This document shows positions 54,700 to 64,000 of a DNA stretch of 64,000 bases, one piece after another. The notes under the pieces were generated by a model that had not been told where the DNA came from, searched no databases, and saw only the letters and a program-made list of their open reading frames with translations. How positions within the stretch are numbered: the first letter of the stretch is position 1; each line of letters starts with the position of its first letter. The DNA comes from Burkholderiales bacterium (GTDB lineage: Bacteria > Pseudomonadota > Gammaproteobacteria > Burkholderiales > SG8-39). The position numbers were made by a program, and so were the translations under genes. The DNA is taken from positions 44,062-108,061 of the forward strand of contig JADLAV010000072.1 of NCBI GenBank assembly GCA_020848075.1, in the 5' to 3' direction.

Positions 54700-55778
54700 C
54701 GGCGCAGGCGCAACCCGAAGCGCAGCGTGGTGCGGCGCCAGAAGAGGATCCCGATCAGCGCCAGCATGGCGGCGTGCAGCACCCACCAGCCGATCGAGAA
54801 CGGCACGCGCCCCTGCGCGACCCACGCCTGCACGATGCTCAGCAGGTTGCTGTAGACGAGGTAGGCGAGCACGGCGAAGATCAGGTTGAGCGAGCGCGTC
54901 GCCCGCGGATTCACCGACGAGAGCGGGATCGCCAGCAGCGCGAGGTTGAGCGCGACGAACGGCAGCCCGACGCGCCAGGTGAGCTCGGCGCGCCACAAGC
55001 GGTTCTCCGGCTCGCGCAGCAGCTTGAGCGTGGACAACGCCTTCGGCGACAACGTTGCGTCCTGCCGCGATCTGGACTGGATGAGCACCGAGTAGCGCTC
55101 GAACTCCATGATGCGGTATTCGGGCGTTCCCGGAACGCCCTCGTAGCGGCGCCCGTTGACGAGCACGGCGTAGCGGTCGCCCTTCTCGGTGACGTCGATG
55201 TACCCGTGCCGGCTCACGACCACCCCCTCGCGGCCGTGCTGCTGCCCGGCGATGAACACGTTCTGCACCTCGCGCTGCTCGCCCGACATCGACTCGACGA
55301 AGAAGACGACATTGCCGGACGGGGGCTCGCGGAACACGCCGGGCGCGATCATCGACACGTCCTCCTGACCCTCCAGCCGCTGCTGGTACTCCTGGGCGCG
55401 CTGATTGGCCCAGGGCGCGAGCAGCAGCGAGAGCAGCGCGACCAGCAGCACGAGCGGCACCGCGAAGAGCATCACCGGCCGGACCCACGCGTACAACGGC
55501 AGCCCCGCCGTCGACCAGATGACCATCTCGGAGTCGCGATGGCTGCGCGACATCGCCGCGAGCACCGACACGAACAGCGTCACCGCCAGCAGGATCGGCA
55601 GGTAGTTGAGCGCCGTGAAGCCCACGAGCCCGAGCACCGCATCGAGCGGGATCGAGCCGCCGGCGGCGCGTCCGAGAAAGCGCACGAGCACCGACGTGGC
55701 CGTGACCGCGAACAGCGCCGCGAAGACCGCGGCGGCGTAGTTGCCGATCTCGCGCAGGAGGGCGCGCTGATAGATCAT
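54696..55778 (-). CDS. lptF: LPS export permease LptF
   Basis: A 360-residue partner of LptG. Starts MIYQRALLREIGNYAAAVFA; coupling region MSRSHRDSEMVIWSTAGLPL; periplasmic domain with MIAPGVFREPPSGNVVFFVE. Six membrane helices in a three-plus-three arrangement. Divergent from pepA, the common proteobacterial layout. Confidence 0.95.
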   Translation of the reverse strand: MIYQRALLREIGNYAAAVFAALFAVTATSVLVRFLGRAAGGSIPLDAVLGLVGFTALNYLPILLAVTLFVSVLAAMSRSHRDSEMVIWSTAGLPLYAWVRPVMLFAVPLVLLVALLSLLLAPWANQRAQEYQQRLEGQEDVSMIAPGVFREPPSGNVVFFVESMSGEQREVQNVFIAGQQHGREGVVVSRHGYIDVTEKGDRYAVLVNGRRYEGVPGTPEYRIMEFERYSVLIQSRSRQDATLSPKALSTLKLLREPENRLWRAELTWRVGLPFVALNLALLAIPLSSVNPRATRSLNLIFAVLAYLVYSNLLSIVQAWVAQGRVPFSIGWWVLHAAMLALIGILFWRRTTLRFGLRLRR

Positions 55779-55949
55779 GCGCGGGCCGACGCCGCTCGCG
55801 CTCGGGTGATCCGGACGCCGGGCCGCTTTGACGCGGGCCGAGCAAAGCAGGGATAATCGCGCGACACTTTGCTATGCGCGGTGCGAGTGCCATGCGCCGG
55901 GCAAGGCGATGCGTCGGACTTTACCGGATCCGACACCCCGGAGCGTGCA

Positions 55950-57431
55950 TTGGAATTTACCACAAAGGCAGGGTCGCCAGAGCGAATCGCCGCGGGCTGC
56001 GTGGCGGTCGGCGTCTTCGAGCAACGCAAGCTCACTCCCGCCGCCGAGTCGCTCGATCGCGCGGCGCGCGGCCACCTGCGCGACGTGCTCAAGCGCGGCG
56101 ACATGGACGGCCGCGCGGGCGCGACTCGGGTGCTCTACGACGTGCCGCATCTGCGCTGCGAGCGCGTGCTGCTGGTCGGCCTGGGCCGCGAGAGCGAGTT
56201 CGGCGCCAAGCAGTACCGGGACGCCTTGCGCACCGCGGTGACGGCGGTGGCCGACACCGGCGCGCGCGACGCGCATCTCTGCCTGCCGGAGCTGCACGTC
56301 GCCGGGCGCGACCTCGAGTGGAAGCTGCGGCATGCGGCGATCGTCGCGGCCGATGCGCTCTACCGGTTCGAGGAGACGAAGAGCAAGAAGTCGCCCGCCC
56401 GCAAGCTGAAGTCGATCACGTTCGCAACGCCCGCGCGCAGCGCCGCCGCCGACCGCGGGCTCGCCCAGGGGCGGGCGATCGCGGCGGGGATGGCCGTCGC
56501 GCGCGATCTCGGAAACCTGCCCGCCAACATCTGCACGCCGGCGTATCTCGCGGCGCAGGCGAGGCAGCTCGCGCGCGAGTGGCGGCTGCGCGCCAGCGTG
56601 CTCGGGACCCGCGACATGCAGCGGCTCGGCATGGGCGCGCTGCTCGCCGTCGCGAAAGGCTCCCGGCAGCCTCCGAAACTCATCGTGCTGCGCTACGACG
56701 GCGCCGGCCGCGGCGTGAAGCCGGTGGTGCTCGTGGGCAAGGGCATCACCTTCGACACCGGCGGCATCTCGCTCAAACCCGCGGCCGAGATGGACGAGAT
56801 GAAGTTCGACATGTGCGGCGCCGCGAGCGTGCTCGGCACGCTGCGGGCGGTCGCGGAGATGAAGCTCGCCTGCAACGTGGTCGGCATCGTGCCGGCGAGC
56901 GAGAACATGCCGGGCGGCGCGGCAACGAAGCCGGGGGACGTCGTGACCACGATGTCCGGCCAGACCGTCGAGATCCTGAATACCGACGCCGAGGGCCGGC
57001 TGGTCCTCTGCGACGCGCTGTCGTACGCCGAGCGCTTCAAGCCGCAGGCGGTCGTCGACATCGCGACGCTGACGGGCGCCTGCGTCATCGCGCTCGGCAA
57101 CGTGGCAACCGGGCTCTTCAGCAACCGGGATACCCTCGCCGAGGAGCTGCTCGAGTCCGGCGCCGACGCGTGGGATCGCGCGTGGCGCCTGCCGCTCTGG
57201 GACGATTATCAGGAGCAGCTGAAGAGCCCGTTCGCCGACGTGGCGAACATCGGCGGCCGCCCGGCCGGCAGCGTCACCGCGGCGTGCTTCCTGTCGCGCT
57301 TCGCGGAAGCGTACGAGTGGGCCCACCTCGACATCGCGGGCACGGCGTGGGTTTCCGGCAAGAACAAGGGCGCGACCGGCCGCCCCGTTCCGTTGCTCGC
57401 CACGTTCCTGATCGGCCGCGCCGCGAAGTGA
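55950..57431 (+). CDS. pepA: Leucyl aminopeptidase (cytosol aminopeptidase)
   Basis: Dizinc/dimanganese aminopeptidase, 493 residues. Metal and active-site motifs: VLVGKGITFDTGGISLKPAA, MKFDMCGAASVLG, and the signature NTDAEGRLVLCDAL. The start is a TTG at 55950 (LEFTTKAGSPERIAAGC), which aligns with the family MEFxxKxGSP and has GGAGCG upstream; the longer frame would add 27 unrelated residues. The end overlaps holC by 4 bp. Confidence 0.94.
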   Translation: MEFTTKAGSPERIAAGCVAVGVFEQRKLTPAAESLDRAARGHLRDVLKRGDMDGRAGATRVLYDVPHLRCERVLLVGLGRESEFGAKQYRDALRTAVTAVADTGARDAHLCLPELHVAGRDLEWKLRHAAIVAADALYRFEETKSKKSPARKLKSITFATPARSAAADRGLAQGRAIAAGMAVARDLGNLPANICTPAYLAAQARQLAREWRLRASVLGTRDMQRLGMGALLAVAKGSRQPPKLIVLRYDGAGRGVKPVVLVGKGITFDTGGISLKPAAEMDEMKFDMCGAASVLGTLRAVAEMKLACNVVGIVPASENMPGGAATKPGDVVTTMSGQTVEILNTDAEGRLVLCDALSYAERFKPQAVVDIATLTGACVIALGNVATGLFSNRDTLAEELLESGADAWDRAWRLPLWDDYQEQLKSPFADVANIGGRPAGSVTAACFLSRFAEAYEWAHLDIAGTAWVSGKNKGATGRPVPLLATFLIGRAAK

Positions 57432-57856
57432 CCCGCGTCGACTTCTACCACGACGCCGAGGACCGCCTGCAGGTCGCCTGCCGGCTCGTGGCGAAGGCGA
57501 TCGGGCAGAAGTTGCGCGTTTTCATCTACGCGCCGGACGGCGAGACCGCGCGCGCGATGGACCGGTTGCTGTGGACGACCCCGGCGGTCGGATTCCTGCC
57601 GCACTGCATGGCGCACGACAAGCTCGCCGCGGAGACGCCGGTGCTCATCGGCACCGACGACGAGACGCTGCCGCACGACGACGTACTGCTCAACCTGGGC
57701 ACGGACCGGCCGGCCCACTTCGCGCGGTTCGGCCGGCTGGTGGAGATCGTCGGGCGCGACGAAGCGGATCGCGCGGCCGCCCGGGAGAGATTCAAGTTCT
57801 ACCGCGAGCGCGGCTACCAGATCTACACTCACAGCCTGGGCGATGGCAACGGCTGA
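57428..57856 (+). CDS. holC: DNA polymerase III subunit chi
   Basis: A 142-residue clamp-loader accessory subunit that links to SSB. Typical patterns: RVDFYHDAEDRLQVACRLVA, VFIYAPDGETARAMDRLLWT, FLPHCMAHDK and VLLNLGTDRPAHFARFGRLV. GTG start overlapping the pepA stop. The order pepA-holC-valS is conserved in proteobacteria. Confidence 0.93.
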   Translation: MTRVDFYHDAEDRLQVACRLVAKAIGQKLRVFIYAPDGETARAMDRLLWTTPAVGFLPHCMAHDKLAAETPVLIGTDDETLPHDDVLLNLGTDRPAHFARFGRLVEIVGRDEADRAAARERFKFYRERGYQIYTHSLGDGNG

Positions 57857-58265
57857 CGACACCGGCGACCTGCTCGGCCGCGCGGACGAAGTGCTCGGCA
57901 AGGCCGATGCGCTCCTCGCGCGCCATCGCGCGGCGCGCGCGCAGCGGCCGCCGGAGCCCCCCGCCGACTACCCCGTGCTGACGGAGGTGGTATCGCAGGC
58001 GCCGCCGGCGGCCGGCGCGCCTCCCCCGGTGCCCGAGCTCGACCTCGCCGCGCTCGAGCGCGAGCTCCGGCTGCAGCTGCTCGAGCAACTCGGCCACGAG
58101 CTCGAACGCATGATCGAGGCCCGCGTGCACGGCCGCGTCAGCGCGAAGGTCGCCCAGATCATGGAGCGCGCCGGCGCCGAGCTCGAGCAGGAGGTGCGCC
58201 GTGCCGTGCGCGAGGCGCTCGTCCAGGTCGTGCAGGAGGAGCTCGCTCGCCTCAAAGCGGGCTGA
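57843..58265 (+). CDS. Hypothetical coiled-coil protein between holC and valS
   Basis: A 140-residue protein: N-terminal helix ADEVLGKADALLARHRAARA, a Pro-rich linker, and a long amphipathic helix rich in Leu/Glu/Arg (ALERELRLQLLEQLGHELER and onward). Comparable small proteins occur at this site in betaproteobacteria. No function is known. It overlaps holC by 14 bp. Confidence 0.72.
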   Translation: MATADDTGDLLGRADEVLGKADALLARHRAARAQRPPEPPADYPVLTEVVSQAPPAAGAPPPVPELDLAALERELRLQLLEQLGHELERMIEARVHGRVSAKVAQIMERAGAELEQEVRRAVREALVQVVQEELARLKAG

Positions 58266-58379
58266 GCGCCAGTCGTGCGCGCAGTGCGCCGCGCACCGCT
58301 TCGCGCCGCAAAATGCCCGCGAAACCAGCGAGTTGGCGTGCGGCATCCGCTATAATCCGCGGCTCTCCCGGCACCCGCC

Positions 58380-61190
58380 ATGGAACTCCCCAAGAGCTTC
58401 GACCCGCACGCAACCGAGGAACGCTGGTACCCGGAATGGGAGTCGCGCGGGTACTTCAAGGCCGGCTACAGTGCCGGCCGGCCGGGATTCTCGATCCAGC
58501 TGCCGCCGCCGAACGTCACCGGCACCCTGCACATGGGTCACGCATTCAACCAGACGATCATGGATGCGCTCACCCGTTATCACCGGATGCGCGGATTCAA
58601 CACGCTCTGGCTCCCGGGCACCGACCACGCGGGCATCGCGACGCAGATCGTCGTCGAGCGGCAGCTCGAGGCCGAGGGCACCTCACGCGCGGCGCTCGGC
58701 CGCGAGCAGTTCATCGCGAAGGTGTGGGACTGGAAGCGCCAGTCGGGCGCGACGATCACGCGCCAGATGCGACGCCTGGGCGATTCCTGCGACTGGGGGC
58801 GCGAGTACTTCACGATGGACGAGAAGCTGTCGAAGGTCGTCACCGAGACCTTCGTGCGGCTGCACGAGCTCGGCCTCGTCTACCGGGGCAAGCGGCTCGT
58901 CAACTGGGACCCGAAGCTGCGCTCCGCGGTGTCCGACCTGGAGGTGGAGAGCGCCGAGGAGGAAGGGCGGCTGTGGCACATCCGGTATCCGCGCGCGGAC
59001 GGCGCCGGGTTCGTCGTCGTCGCCACGACCCGGCCGGAAACGATGCTGGGCGACGTCGCGGTCGCCGTCCATCCGAAGGATGCGCGCTACCACGATCTCG
59101 TCGGCAAGCAGGTCGAGCTGCCGCTCGCCGGGCGGCGGATTCCGGTCATCGCCGACGAGTACGTCGATCCGGAGTTCGGCACGGGCTGCGTGAAGATCAC
59201 GCCGGCCCACGACTTCAACGACTGGCAGGTCGGGCACCGGCACATGCTGCCCGTGATCAACGTGCTGACGCTCGATGCGCACATCAACGACAACGCTCCG
59301 GCAGCCTATCGCGGGCTCGATCGCTTCGAGGCGCGCAAGCGCGTGCTCGCGGACCTCGAGCAGCTCGGGCTCGTCGAGTCGGTGAAGCCGCACCGGATGG
59401 TCGTGCCGCGTTGCGGGCGCACCGACGAGATCGTCGAGCCGCTGCTCACCGACCAGTGGTTCGTAGCGATGTCGGACAAGGCGCCCGCCGGGACGCCCTT
59501 CGCCGGCAAGTCGATCGCCGAAGTCGCGCTCGGCGCCGTGGCGGCGGAGGACGTGGAGTTCTTCCCGGAGAACTGGGTCAACGTCTACAACCAGTGGCTC
59601 GAGAACATCCAGGACTGGTGCATCTCGCGCCAGCTCTGGTGGGGCCACCAGATCCCGGCCTGGTACGACGAGGCGGGCAACGTGTACGTCGCCCGCGACG
59701 AGGCGGCCGCGCGGGCCCAGGCCGCCGCCGCCGGCTGCTCGGGCGCGTTGACGCGTGATCCCGACGTGCTCGACACCTGGTTCTCCTCGGCGCTCGTCTG
59801 CCACTCGACGCTCGGGTGGCCGGCGCCGCAGGGCGACGACGCCAAGGCCTACGATCTCTACCTGCCCTCGTCGGTGCTGGTGACCGGGTTCGACATCATC
59901 TTCTTCTGGGTGGCCCGGATGGTCATGATGACCACGCTCTTCACCGGGCGGGTGCCGTTCCGGCACGTCTACATCCACGGGCTCATCCGCGACGCCGAAG
60001 GCAAGAAGATGTCGAAGTCGGAGGGCAACACGCTCGACCCGGTGGACATCATCGATGGCATCTCGCTCGAGGGTCTCCTCGAGAAGCGCACCACGGGCCT
60101 GCGGCGCCCGGAGGATGCGCCCCGCATCGCCGCCAAGACGAGGCGCGAGTTCCCCGACGGCATTCCGGCGTTCGGCGCGGATGCGCTGCGCTTCACCATG
60201 GCCGCGTACGCCACGCTCGGGCGCAACATCAACTTCGACCTGAAGCGCTGCGAGGGGTACCGCAACTTCTGCAACAAGCTCTGGAACGCCACCCGGTTCG
60301 TGCTGATGAACACGGCAGGCGAGGATTGCGGGCAGGACGAGTCGCGGCCGGTCGCGCTCTCCTTCGTCGACCGCTGGATCGAGAGCGCGCTGCAGCGTGC
60401 CGAGGCCGAGGTGGAGCGCGGGTTCGCCGAGTATCGGCTCGACAACGTGGCGAGCGCGATCTACCGGTTCGTGTGGGACGAGTACTGCGACTGGTACGTC
60501 GAGCTGGCGAAGGTGCAGCTCGCCGCGGGCGACGAGGCCGCACGGCGCGGCACGCGCCGCACGCTGGTGCGCGTCCTCGAGGCGATGCTCCGCCTCGCGC
60601 ACCCGCTCATCCCGTTCGTCACCGAGGAGCTGTGGCAGCGGGTAGCGCCCCTCGCCGGCAAGGCGGGCGCGAGCGTCATGATCGCGCCCTATCCGCAGCC
60701 GCAGCCGGAGCGCATCGACGAGGACGCGGAGGCGCGGGTGGCGAGGCTGAAGGCGCTCACCGATGCTTGCCGCAACCTGCGCGGGGAGATGGGCGTCGCG
60801 CCGGGCGAGCGCATTCCGCTCTACGCCGAGGGGCCGGCAGCGGACCTGGAGCCGTACTTTCCCTACATGCGGACGCTCGCGCGGCTCGCTGAGGCGACGC
60901 GGGTCGCCCATCTTCCCGCCGCCGATGCGCCGATGGCGATCGTGGGCGAGACGCGTCTCATGCTCAAGATCGAGATCGACGTCGCCGCCGAGATCGCGCG
61001 CCTCGACAAGGAGCGCGCACGCATCGCCGCCGAGGCCGCCAAGGCCGGCGCTAAGCTCGCCAACAGGAGCTTCGTGGAGCGTGCGCCGGCGCCGGTCGTC
61101 GCGCAGGAGCGCGAGCGACTCGCGGGGTTCGAGGCGACGCTCGCGAAGCTGGACGAGCAGCTCGTCAAGCTCAAGCCGCAGGTGCACTAG
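58380..61190 (+). CDS. valS: Valyl-tRNA synthetase
   Basis: Class I synthetase of 936 residues. HIGH motif is [21 protein letters not shown] motif is [16 protein letters not shown], and the CP1 editing domain (about residues 190-330) has [15 protein letters not shown] and [15 protein letters not shown]. The anticodon-binding domain and a C-terminal tRNA-contacting coiled coil ([20 protein letters not shown]) complete it. A TATAAT hexamer at 58351-58356, 24 bp before the ATG, is the likely -10 box. Confidence 0.98.
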   Translation: MELPKSFDPHATEERWYPEWESRGYFKAGYSAGRPGFSIQLPPPNVTGTLHMGHAFNQTIMDALTRYHRMRGFNTLWLPGTDHAGIATQIVVERQLEAEGTSRAALGREQFIAKVWDWKRQSGATITRQMRRLGDSCDWGREYFTMDEKLSKVVTETFVRLHELGLVYRGKRLVNWDPKLRSAVSDLEVESAEEEGRLWHIRYPRADGAGFVVVATTRPETMLGDVAVAVHPKDARYHDLVGKQVELPLAGRRIPVIADEYVDPEFGTGCVKITPAHDFNDWQVGHRHMLPVINVLTLDAHINDNAPAAYRGLDRFEARKRVLADLEQLGLVESVKPHRMVVPRCGRTDEIVEPLLTDQWFVAMSDKAPAGTPFAGKSIAEVALGAVAAEDVEFFPENWVNVYNQWLENIQDWCISRQLWWGHQIPAWYDEAGNVYVARDEAAARAQAAAAGCSGALTRDPDVLDTWFSSALVCHSTLGWPAPQGDDAKAYDLYLPSSVLVTGFDIIFFWVARMVMMTTLFTGRVPFRHVYIHGLIRDAEGKKMSKSEGNTLDPVDIIDGISLEGLLEKRTTGLRRPEDAPRIAAKTRREFPDGIPAFGADALRFTMAAYATLGRNINFDLKRCEGYRNFCNKLWNATRFVLMNTAGEDCGQDESRPVALSFVDRWIESALQRAEAEVERGFAEYRLDNVASAIYRFVWDEYCDWYVELAKVQLAAGDEAARRGTRRTLVRVLEAMLRLAHPLIPFVTEELWQRVAPLAGKAGASVMIAPYPQPQPERIDEDAEARVARLKALTDACRNLRGEMGVAPGERIPLYAEGPAADLEPYFPYMRTLARLAEATRVAHLPAADAPMAIVGETRLMLKIEIDVAAEIARLDKERARIAAEAAKAGAKLANRSFVERAPAPVVAQERERLAGFEATLAKLDEQLVKLKPQVH

Positions 61191-61250
61191 CTCCGTCGCC
61201 GCCGCGGTCGGGCACGCATCGAGCCGCCCGCGCGCCTGCGTCCACGCTCC

Positions 61251-62507
61251 ATGAAGCACGCGCTGCGCGCACTCCGCTCCCGCAACTTCCGGGTCTTCTA
61301 CGCCGGGATAGCGGTATCGGTGTTCGGGACCTGGATGCAGACGGTCGCTGCGAGCTGGCTCGTCTACCGGCTCACCGGCTCGGCGTTCCTCCTCGGCCTG
61401 GTTGCCGCGGTCCAGCAGCTCCCGATGCTCGTGCTCGGACCGCTCGCCGGAGTGTGGGGAGACCGCGCCGACCGGCGGCGCCTGCTCATCGCGACGCAGC
61501 TCCTGGCGCTCCTCCAGGCCGCGGCGCTCGCCGGGCTCACGTTCGCCGGCATCGTCACGCCGACGCACGTCGTGCTCGCGTCGCTCGCGCTCGGCGTCAT
61601 CAACGCAGTTGAGACCCCGACGCGCCAAGCCTTCCTGCTGGAGATGGTGGAATCCAAGGAGGACCTGCCGAACGCGATCGCGCTCCAGTCGACCATGTTC
61701 AACTCTGCCCGGCTCGTGGGGCCGACGCTCGCGGGCTTCATCGTGGCGGGGTTCGGCGAAGCCTGGTGCTTCACGCTGAACGCGGCGTCCTATTTCGGCA
61801 TCGTCGCGGCCTACCTCGCGGTGCAGGTCAAGGCCCGGGCCGCCCGCCGGCCGCCGGCGCACCTGCTCACCGAACTGGCAGCGGGATTCCGTTGGGTGTT
61901 CGGGCTGATGCCGGCGCGCCGGCTCATCTATCTCATCGCGGGCGTGTCGTTCTTCAGCGCGCCGTGGCAGCCGCTCATGCCGATCGTCGCCGCGGAGCGC
62001 TTCGGCGGCGGCTCGGGCACCTTCGGACTGCTGATCGGCGCAGTGGGAGGAGGAGCGCTGTGCGGCACGCTCTTCCTTGCGCTGCGCAGCTCGATCCTCG
62101 GCCTGGGCCGCGTGATCGCCGGCGCGAGCCTGGCCGCCGGCATCGGGCTGACGGTCTTCGCCGCCGCGCCGTGGCTGCCGCTCGCCGCAGCGGGGCTGCC
62201 GGTCCTCGGGTTCGGCGTGATCGTCGCGGGCGCGTCGACCAACACCATCCTGCAGACCATCGCCGCGGAGGACCTGCGCGCACGCGTGATCAGCATCTAC
62301 GTCACGGTCTTCCTCGGCATGGGCCCGATCGCCAACTTCATCGCCGGCGCGGTCGCCGAGTGGCTGGGCGCGCGCTGGACGCTCTTCATCTACGGCCTTG
62401 CGCTCACCGCGTGCGCAGCGCTTTTCGTGCGGAGCTACGCCAGCTGGCGCGACGGCATCCGCCAGGTCTACCGGGAACTGGGGATGCTCTCCGAAGCGCC
62501 TGGCTGA
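61251..62507 (+). CDS. MFS exporter (EntS/MFS_3-like)
   Basis: A 418-residue 12-helix transporter. Starts LRSRNFRVFYAGIAVSVFGT and has the signature loop GPLAGVWGDRADRRRLLIAT between helices 2 and 3 and VETPTRQAFLLEMVESKEDL in the next loop, which point to the MFS_3 drug/siderophore exporter group. The substrate is unknown. It lies 60 bp after valS. Confidence 0.85.
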   Translation: MKHALRALRSRNFRVFYAGIAVSVFGTWMQTVAASWLVYRLTGSAFLLGLVAAVQQLPMLVLGPLAGVWGDRADRRRLLIATQLLALLQAAALAGLTFAGIVTPTHVVLASLALGVINAVETPTRQAFLLEMVESKEDLPNAIALQSTMFNSARLVGPTLAGFIVAGFGEAWCFTLNAASYFGIVAAYLAVQVKARAARRPPAHLLTELAAGFRWVFGLMPARRLIYLIAGVSFFSAPWQPLMPIVAAERFGGGSGTFGLLIGAVGGGALCGTLFLALRSSILGLGRVIAGASLAAGIGLTVFAAAPWLPLAAAGLPVLGFGVIVAGASTNTILQTIAAEDLRARVISIYVTVFLGMGPIANFIAGAVAEWLGARWTLFIYGLALTACAALFVRSYASWRDGIRQVYRELGMLSEAPG

Positions 62508-62538
62508 GCGGGGTAACCGGCGGGCGTGAGTGACGAGC

Positions 62539-62931
62539 TCAATCGCCGCCCCAGCTGTACTGCCCGCAGATCGCCGGCAACCGCTCGACGATCTCGGCGC
62601 GATTGAAAAACCGGTCTCCGCGCGCGATTCGCGCTGCATCACGCTGCGCGGGACTCCCGCCGAAGCAGAATGCCGGCACGTTCAGCATGAGCGCGAAGCG
62701 CAGCTCACGCAGGACCTCGACGGGGTCGAACGCTTCCGACTCCTCGAGGTCGAGCAGCAGGAACCGGTGCTGCAGGATCTCGTCGAATCCGCCGAGTGCC
62801 GCGAGCGCCGAGGTCGTCGTCATCTCCCACCCTTGCGGCAGCGCCGCGCGCAGCGCACGCTCGAGCGCCGCGTCGCGCGTCATCAGGATGCAGCGGCGCC
62901 GCAGGCGCGAAGCGATGGTCGGCGAGGCCAT
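62539..62931 (-). CDS. Small protein with response-regulator-like fold
   Basis: A 130-residue protein: RCILMTRDAALERALRAALP at the start and HRFLLLDLEESEAFDPVEVL in the middle resemble strands and helices of a receiver domain, with an Asp in LLDLEES at the phosphoacceptor position, but the acidic pocket and the conserved Lys are not clear. Perhaps a pseudo-receiver. It is the downstream neighbour of the lipoate ligase gene (12-bp gap). Confidence 0.55.
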   Translation of the reverse strand: MASPTIASRLRRRCILMTRDAALERALRAALPQGWEMTTTSALAALGGFDEILQHRFLLLDLEESEAFDPVEVLRELRFALMLNVPAFCFGGSPAQRDAARIARGDRFFNRAEIVERLPAICGQYSWGGD

Positions 62932-62943
62932 TGCAGACGAATC

Positions 62944-63792
62944 TCAGCGGCGGCGTTCTGGACCGTCGGCCGGCGTGCTACCGTGCATCATGCACTCGAG
63001 GCGCGGGGCTCCGCCTCGCCCGGTCAGCAGGAGCTCGGCGTTCAGCTTAATGCCGTCCTTCACGCGGCGGATCCCGGCGTCGATCGGCGCGGAGAGCTCC
63101 TCGCGCCAGTGCTCGATCTCATTCCCCTCGCGCGCTTCGATCCGGTCCGCCCGCACGCACCATCCGAGGCGGTCCGCCAGCGACGCCTGAAACGCCGTCC
63201 GCAGCGCGGTTTCGCCCGGCGGGTCGCCGGCCTCCGCCCAGTCCGTCATCGCGGCGGCGAGCCCCTCGATCAGCTTCACCCGGAAGGACGGCGCGGCCGC
63301 CGCGATGGCGCGCGCGAACCGTTCGCGCGGGAAGCGGAGCAGGAAGCTCGACCCGATCACGGCCGAGCGCCCGATCGTCGCCGCGCCGCTGCCGGCGATC
63401 TTCCGGCCCGCGTGCCAGAGATCCTCGGCATGCCGCTCCACGGCGAGCCCGAACGCCCGGAAGGTAGCGATCGCTGGATCGAGCGCCCAGCCGTACCACT
63501 GCTCGTGGCGCGGCGGCGCGGCTTCGACCGGCGCAATCAGCACGTAGCTGAACTGATGCTCGTCGACCCACACGACGCCGCCGCCGAGCGGCCGGCGCAC
63601 CACCGGCACGTCCACTCCATCCTCGAGCTCGCACAGCCCCTGGCTCTGGCCGAGGCAGATGTGCGCGCCGGCGCGGCCCCACACGACCGCGGGCGGGTCG
63701 TCCGCCTCGCGCGCATCCGCCACCCCGGCGTACGTGGCGTGGAACGTCAGGGGATCGGTACTGCCGAGGTCGATCCAGCGAGCGGGAAGCAT
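62944..63792 (-). CDS. Lipoate-protein ligase A family protein
   Basis: A 282-residue BPL/LplA-fold enzyme that attaches or transfers lipoyl or octanoyl groups. The lipoate-binding loop is VPVVRRPLGGGVVWVDEHQF (RRxxGGG) and the catalytic Lys is in AGRKIAGSGAATIGRSAVIG. The length is closer to LipM/LplA-type amidotransferases than to biotin ligases. The exact reaction is undetermined. Confidence 0.85.
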   Translation of the reverse strand: MLPARWIDLGSTDPLTFHATYAGVADAREADDPPAVVWGRAGAHICLGQSQGLCELEDGVDVPVVRRPLGGGVVWVDEHQFSYVLIAPVEAAPPRHEQWYGWALDPAIATFRAFGLAVERHAEDLWHAGRKIAGSGAATIGRSAVIGSSFLLRFPRERFARAIAAAAPSFRVKLIEGLAAAMTDWAEAGDPPGETALRTAFQASLADRLGWCVRADRIEAREGNEIEHWREELSAPIDAGIRRVKDGIKLNAELLLTGRGGAPRLECMMHGSTPADGPERRR

Positions 63793-63857
63793 CTCCGGAT
63801 CCGGAACTCAGTAATCGAGATTCGGCAAGGTGCTGCTCGGCCCTTCCGTCAGGACCT

Positions 63858-63878
63858 CCCCTCCTTTCCAAGGAGGGG
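63858..63878. repeat. CCCCTCCTT/AAGGAGGGG hairpin
   Basis: A perfect 9-bp stem with loop TCC in the gap between the last partial gene and the lipoate ligase gene. A GC-rich CCGCCC/GGGCGG pair follows. No T-run, so more likely an intergenic repeat than a terminator. Confidence 0.6.
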
Positions 63879-63924
63879 TGCCGCCCGCGGGGCGGCGGGG
63901 TGGTTGCGCCTCACCCCGCACTTC

Positions 63925-64000
63925 TCACTCCTCGCGCTTCTTGAAGTACTTCTCGAAGTAGAAGTCGCGCTGGTTGAGCGCCTGCAGCTCGCGGGCGCGA
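63925..64000 (-). CDS. C-terminal end of an unidentified gene
   Basis: The last 24 codons of a minus-strand gene reading RARELQALNQRDFYFEKYFK and KREE before TGA. Too short to name; it is charged and soluble. The rest lies beyond the window. Confidence 0.5.
   Translation of the reverse strand, partial: RARELQALNQRDFYFEKYFKKREE

Noticed and set aside
58683..62642. A 1319-codon open frame on the minus strand
   Set aside because: It is antisense to valS and the MFS gene and is open only because of high GC third positions; its translation is low-complexity Arg/His/Asp/Glu and matches nothing.

Overview
The window looks like a chromosome segment of a GC-rich betaproteobacterium. Signs are the linked blocks pilS-pilR-ampD, ispB-rplU-rpmA-obgE-proB, ilvB-ilvN-ilvC-psd-pssA-leuA and lptG-lptF/pepA-holC-valS, a PhaM-type granule protein, a lysine-rich histone H1-like protein, and the sigma factor/DUF3619/DUF3106/RDD cluster. 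Genes are dense and often overlap by 4 bp (ATGA or GTGA). No rRNA or CRISPR array was seen.

Layout. 0-4.5 kb (minus strand): two Nudix hydrolases, a membrane transporter, a universal stress protein and a TerC-type membrane protein behind a yybP-ykoY manganese riboswitch, then a broken LysR gene. 4.6-12.1 kb: quinone oxidoreductase, PhaM, methyltransferase, patatin lipase, nicotinamidase, aminotransferase and a lytic transglycosylase. 12.1-14.2 kb: a near-empty stretch with a long hairpin, the H1-like gene, and a wrecked ribonucleotide reductase beta gene still preceded by two NrdR-like boxes. 14.2-18.0 kb: ampD and the pilS/pilR two-component pair.

18.2-28.3 kb is an integrated element of about 10.1 kb. 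A 48-bp direct repeat bounds it; the right copy is the 3' part of an intact tRNA-Pro(CGG) gene. It carries a tyrosine integrase with 11-bp-spaced paired repeats near each end, an AlpA-like regulator, a DUF3631 P-loop replication protein whose own coding sequence holds two opposed clusters of 9-bp iterons, an HNH nuclease, terminase large subunit, major capsid, prohead protease and portal, plus one opposite-strand DUF4145 gene. I find no tail, lysis or head-completion genes. The best reading is a capsid-forming, tail-stealing phage satellite (cf-PICI-like). It has split the ancestral ispB/tRNA-Pro/pilS neighbourhood.

28.4-39.8 kb is housekeeping: polyprenyl synthase, L21/L27, Obg, glutamate 5-kinase, a rubrerythrin/Fe-S oxidoreductase/DUF3501 cluster with a Fur/PerR-like palindrome upstream, RppH and prolyl-tRNA synthetase. 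39.8-44.7 kb holds pyrF and two large paralogous proteins of unknown function, each with a textbook sigma-54 promoter, then a truncated wrbA-like remnant. 44.7-51.5 kb is branched-chain amino acid and phospholipid synthesis, with a leucine-rich leader peptide ahead of leuA. 51.5-64 kb runs through the sigma factor cluster, LPS export permeases, pepA-holC-valS, an MFS exporter and a lipoate ligase.

Three gene remnants (LysR, nrdB, wrbA) suggest ongoing gene loss. Function names rest on motifs read by eye; no database search was run.
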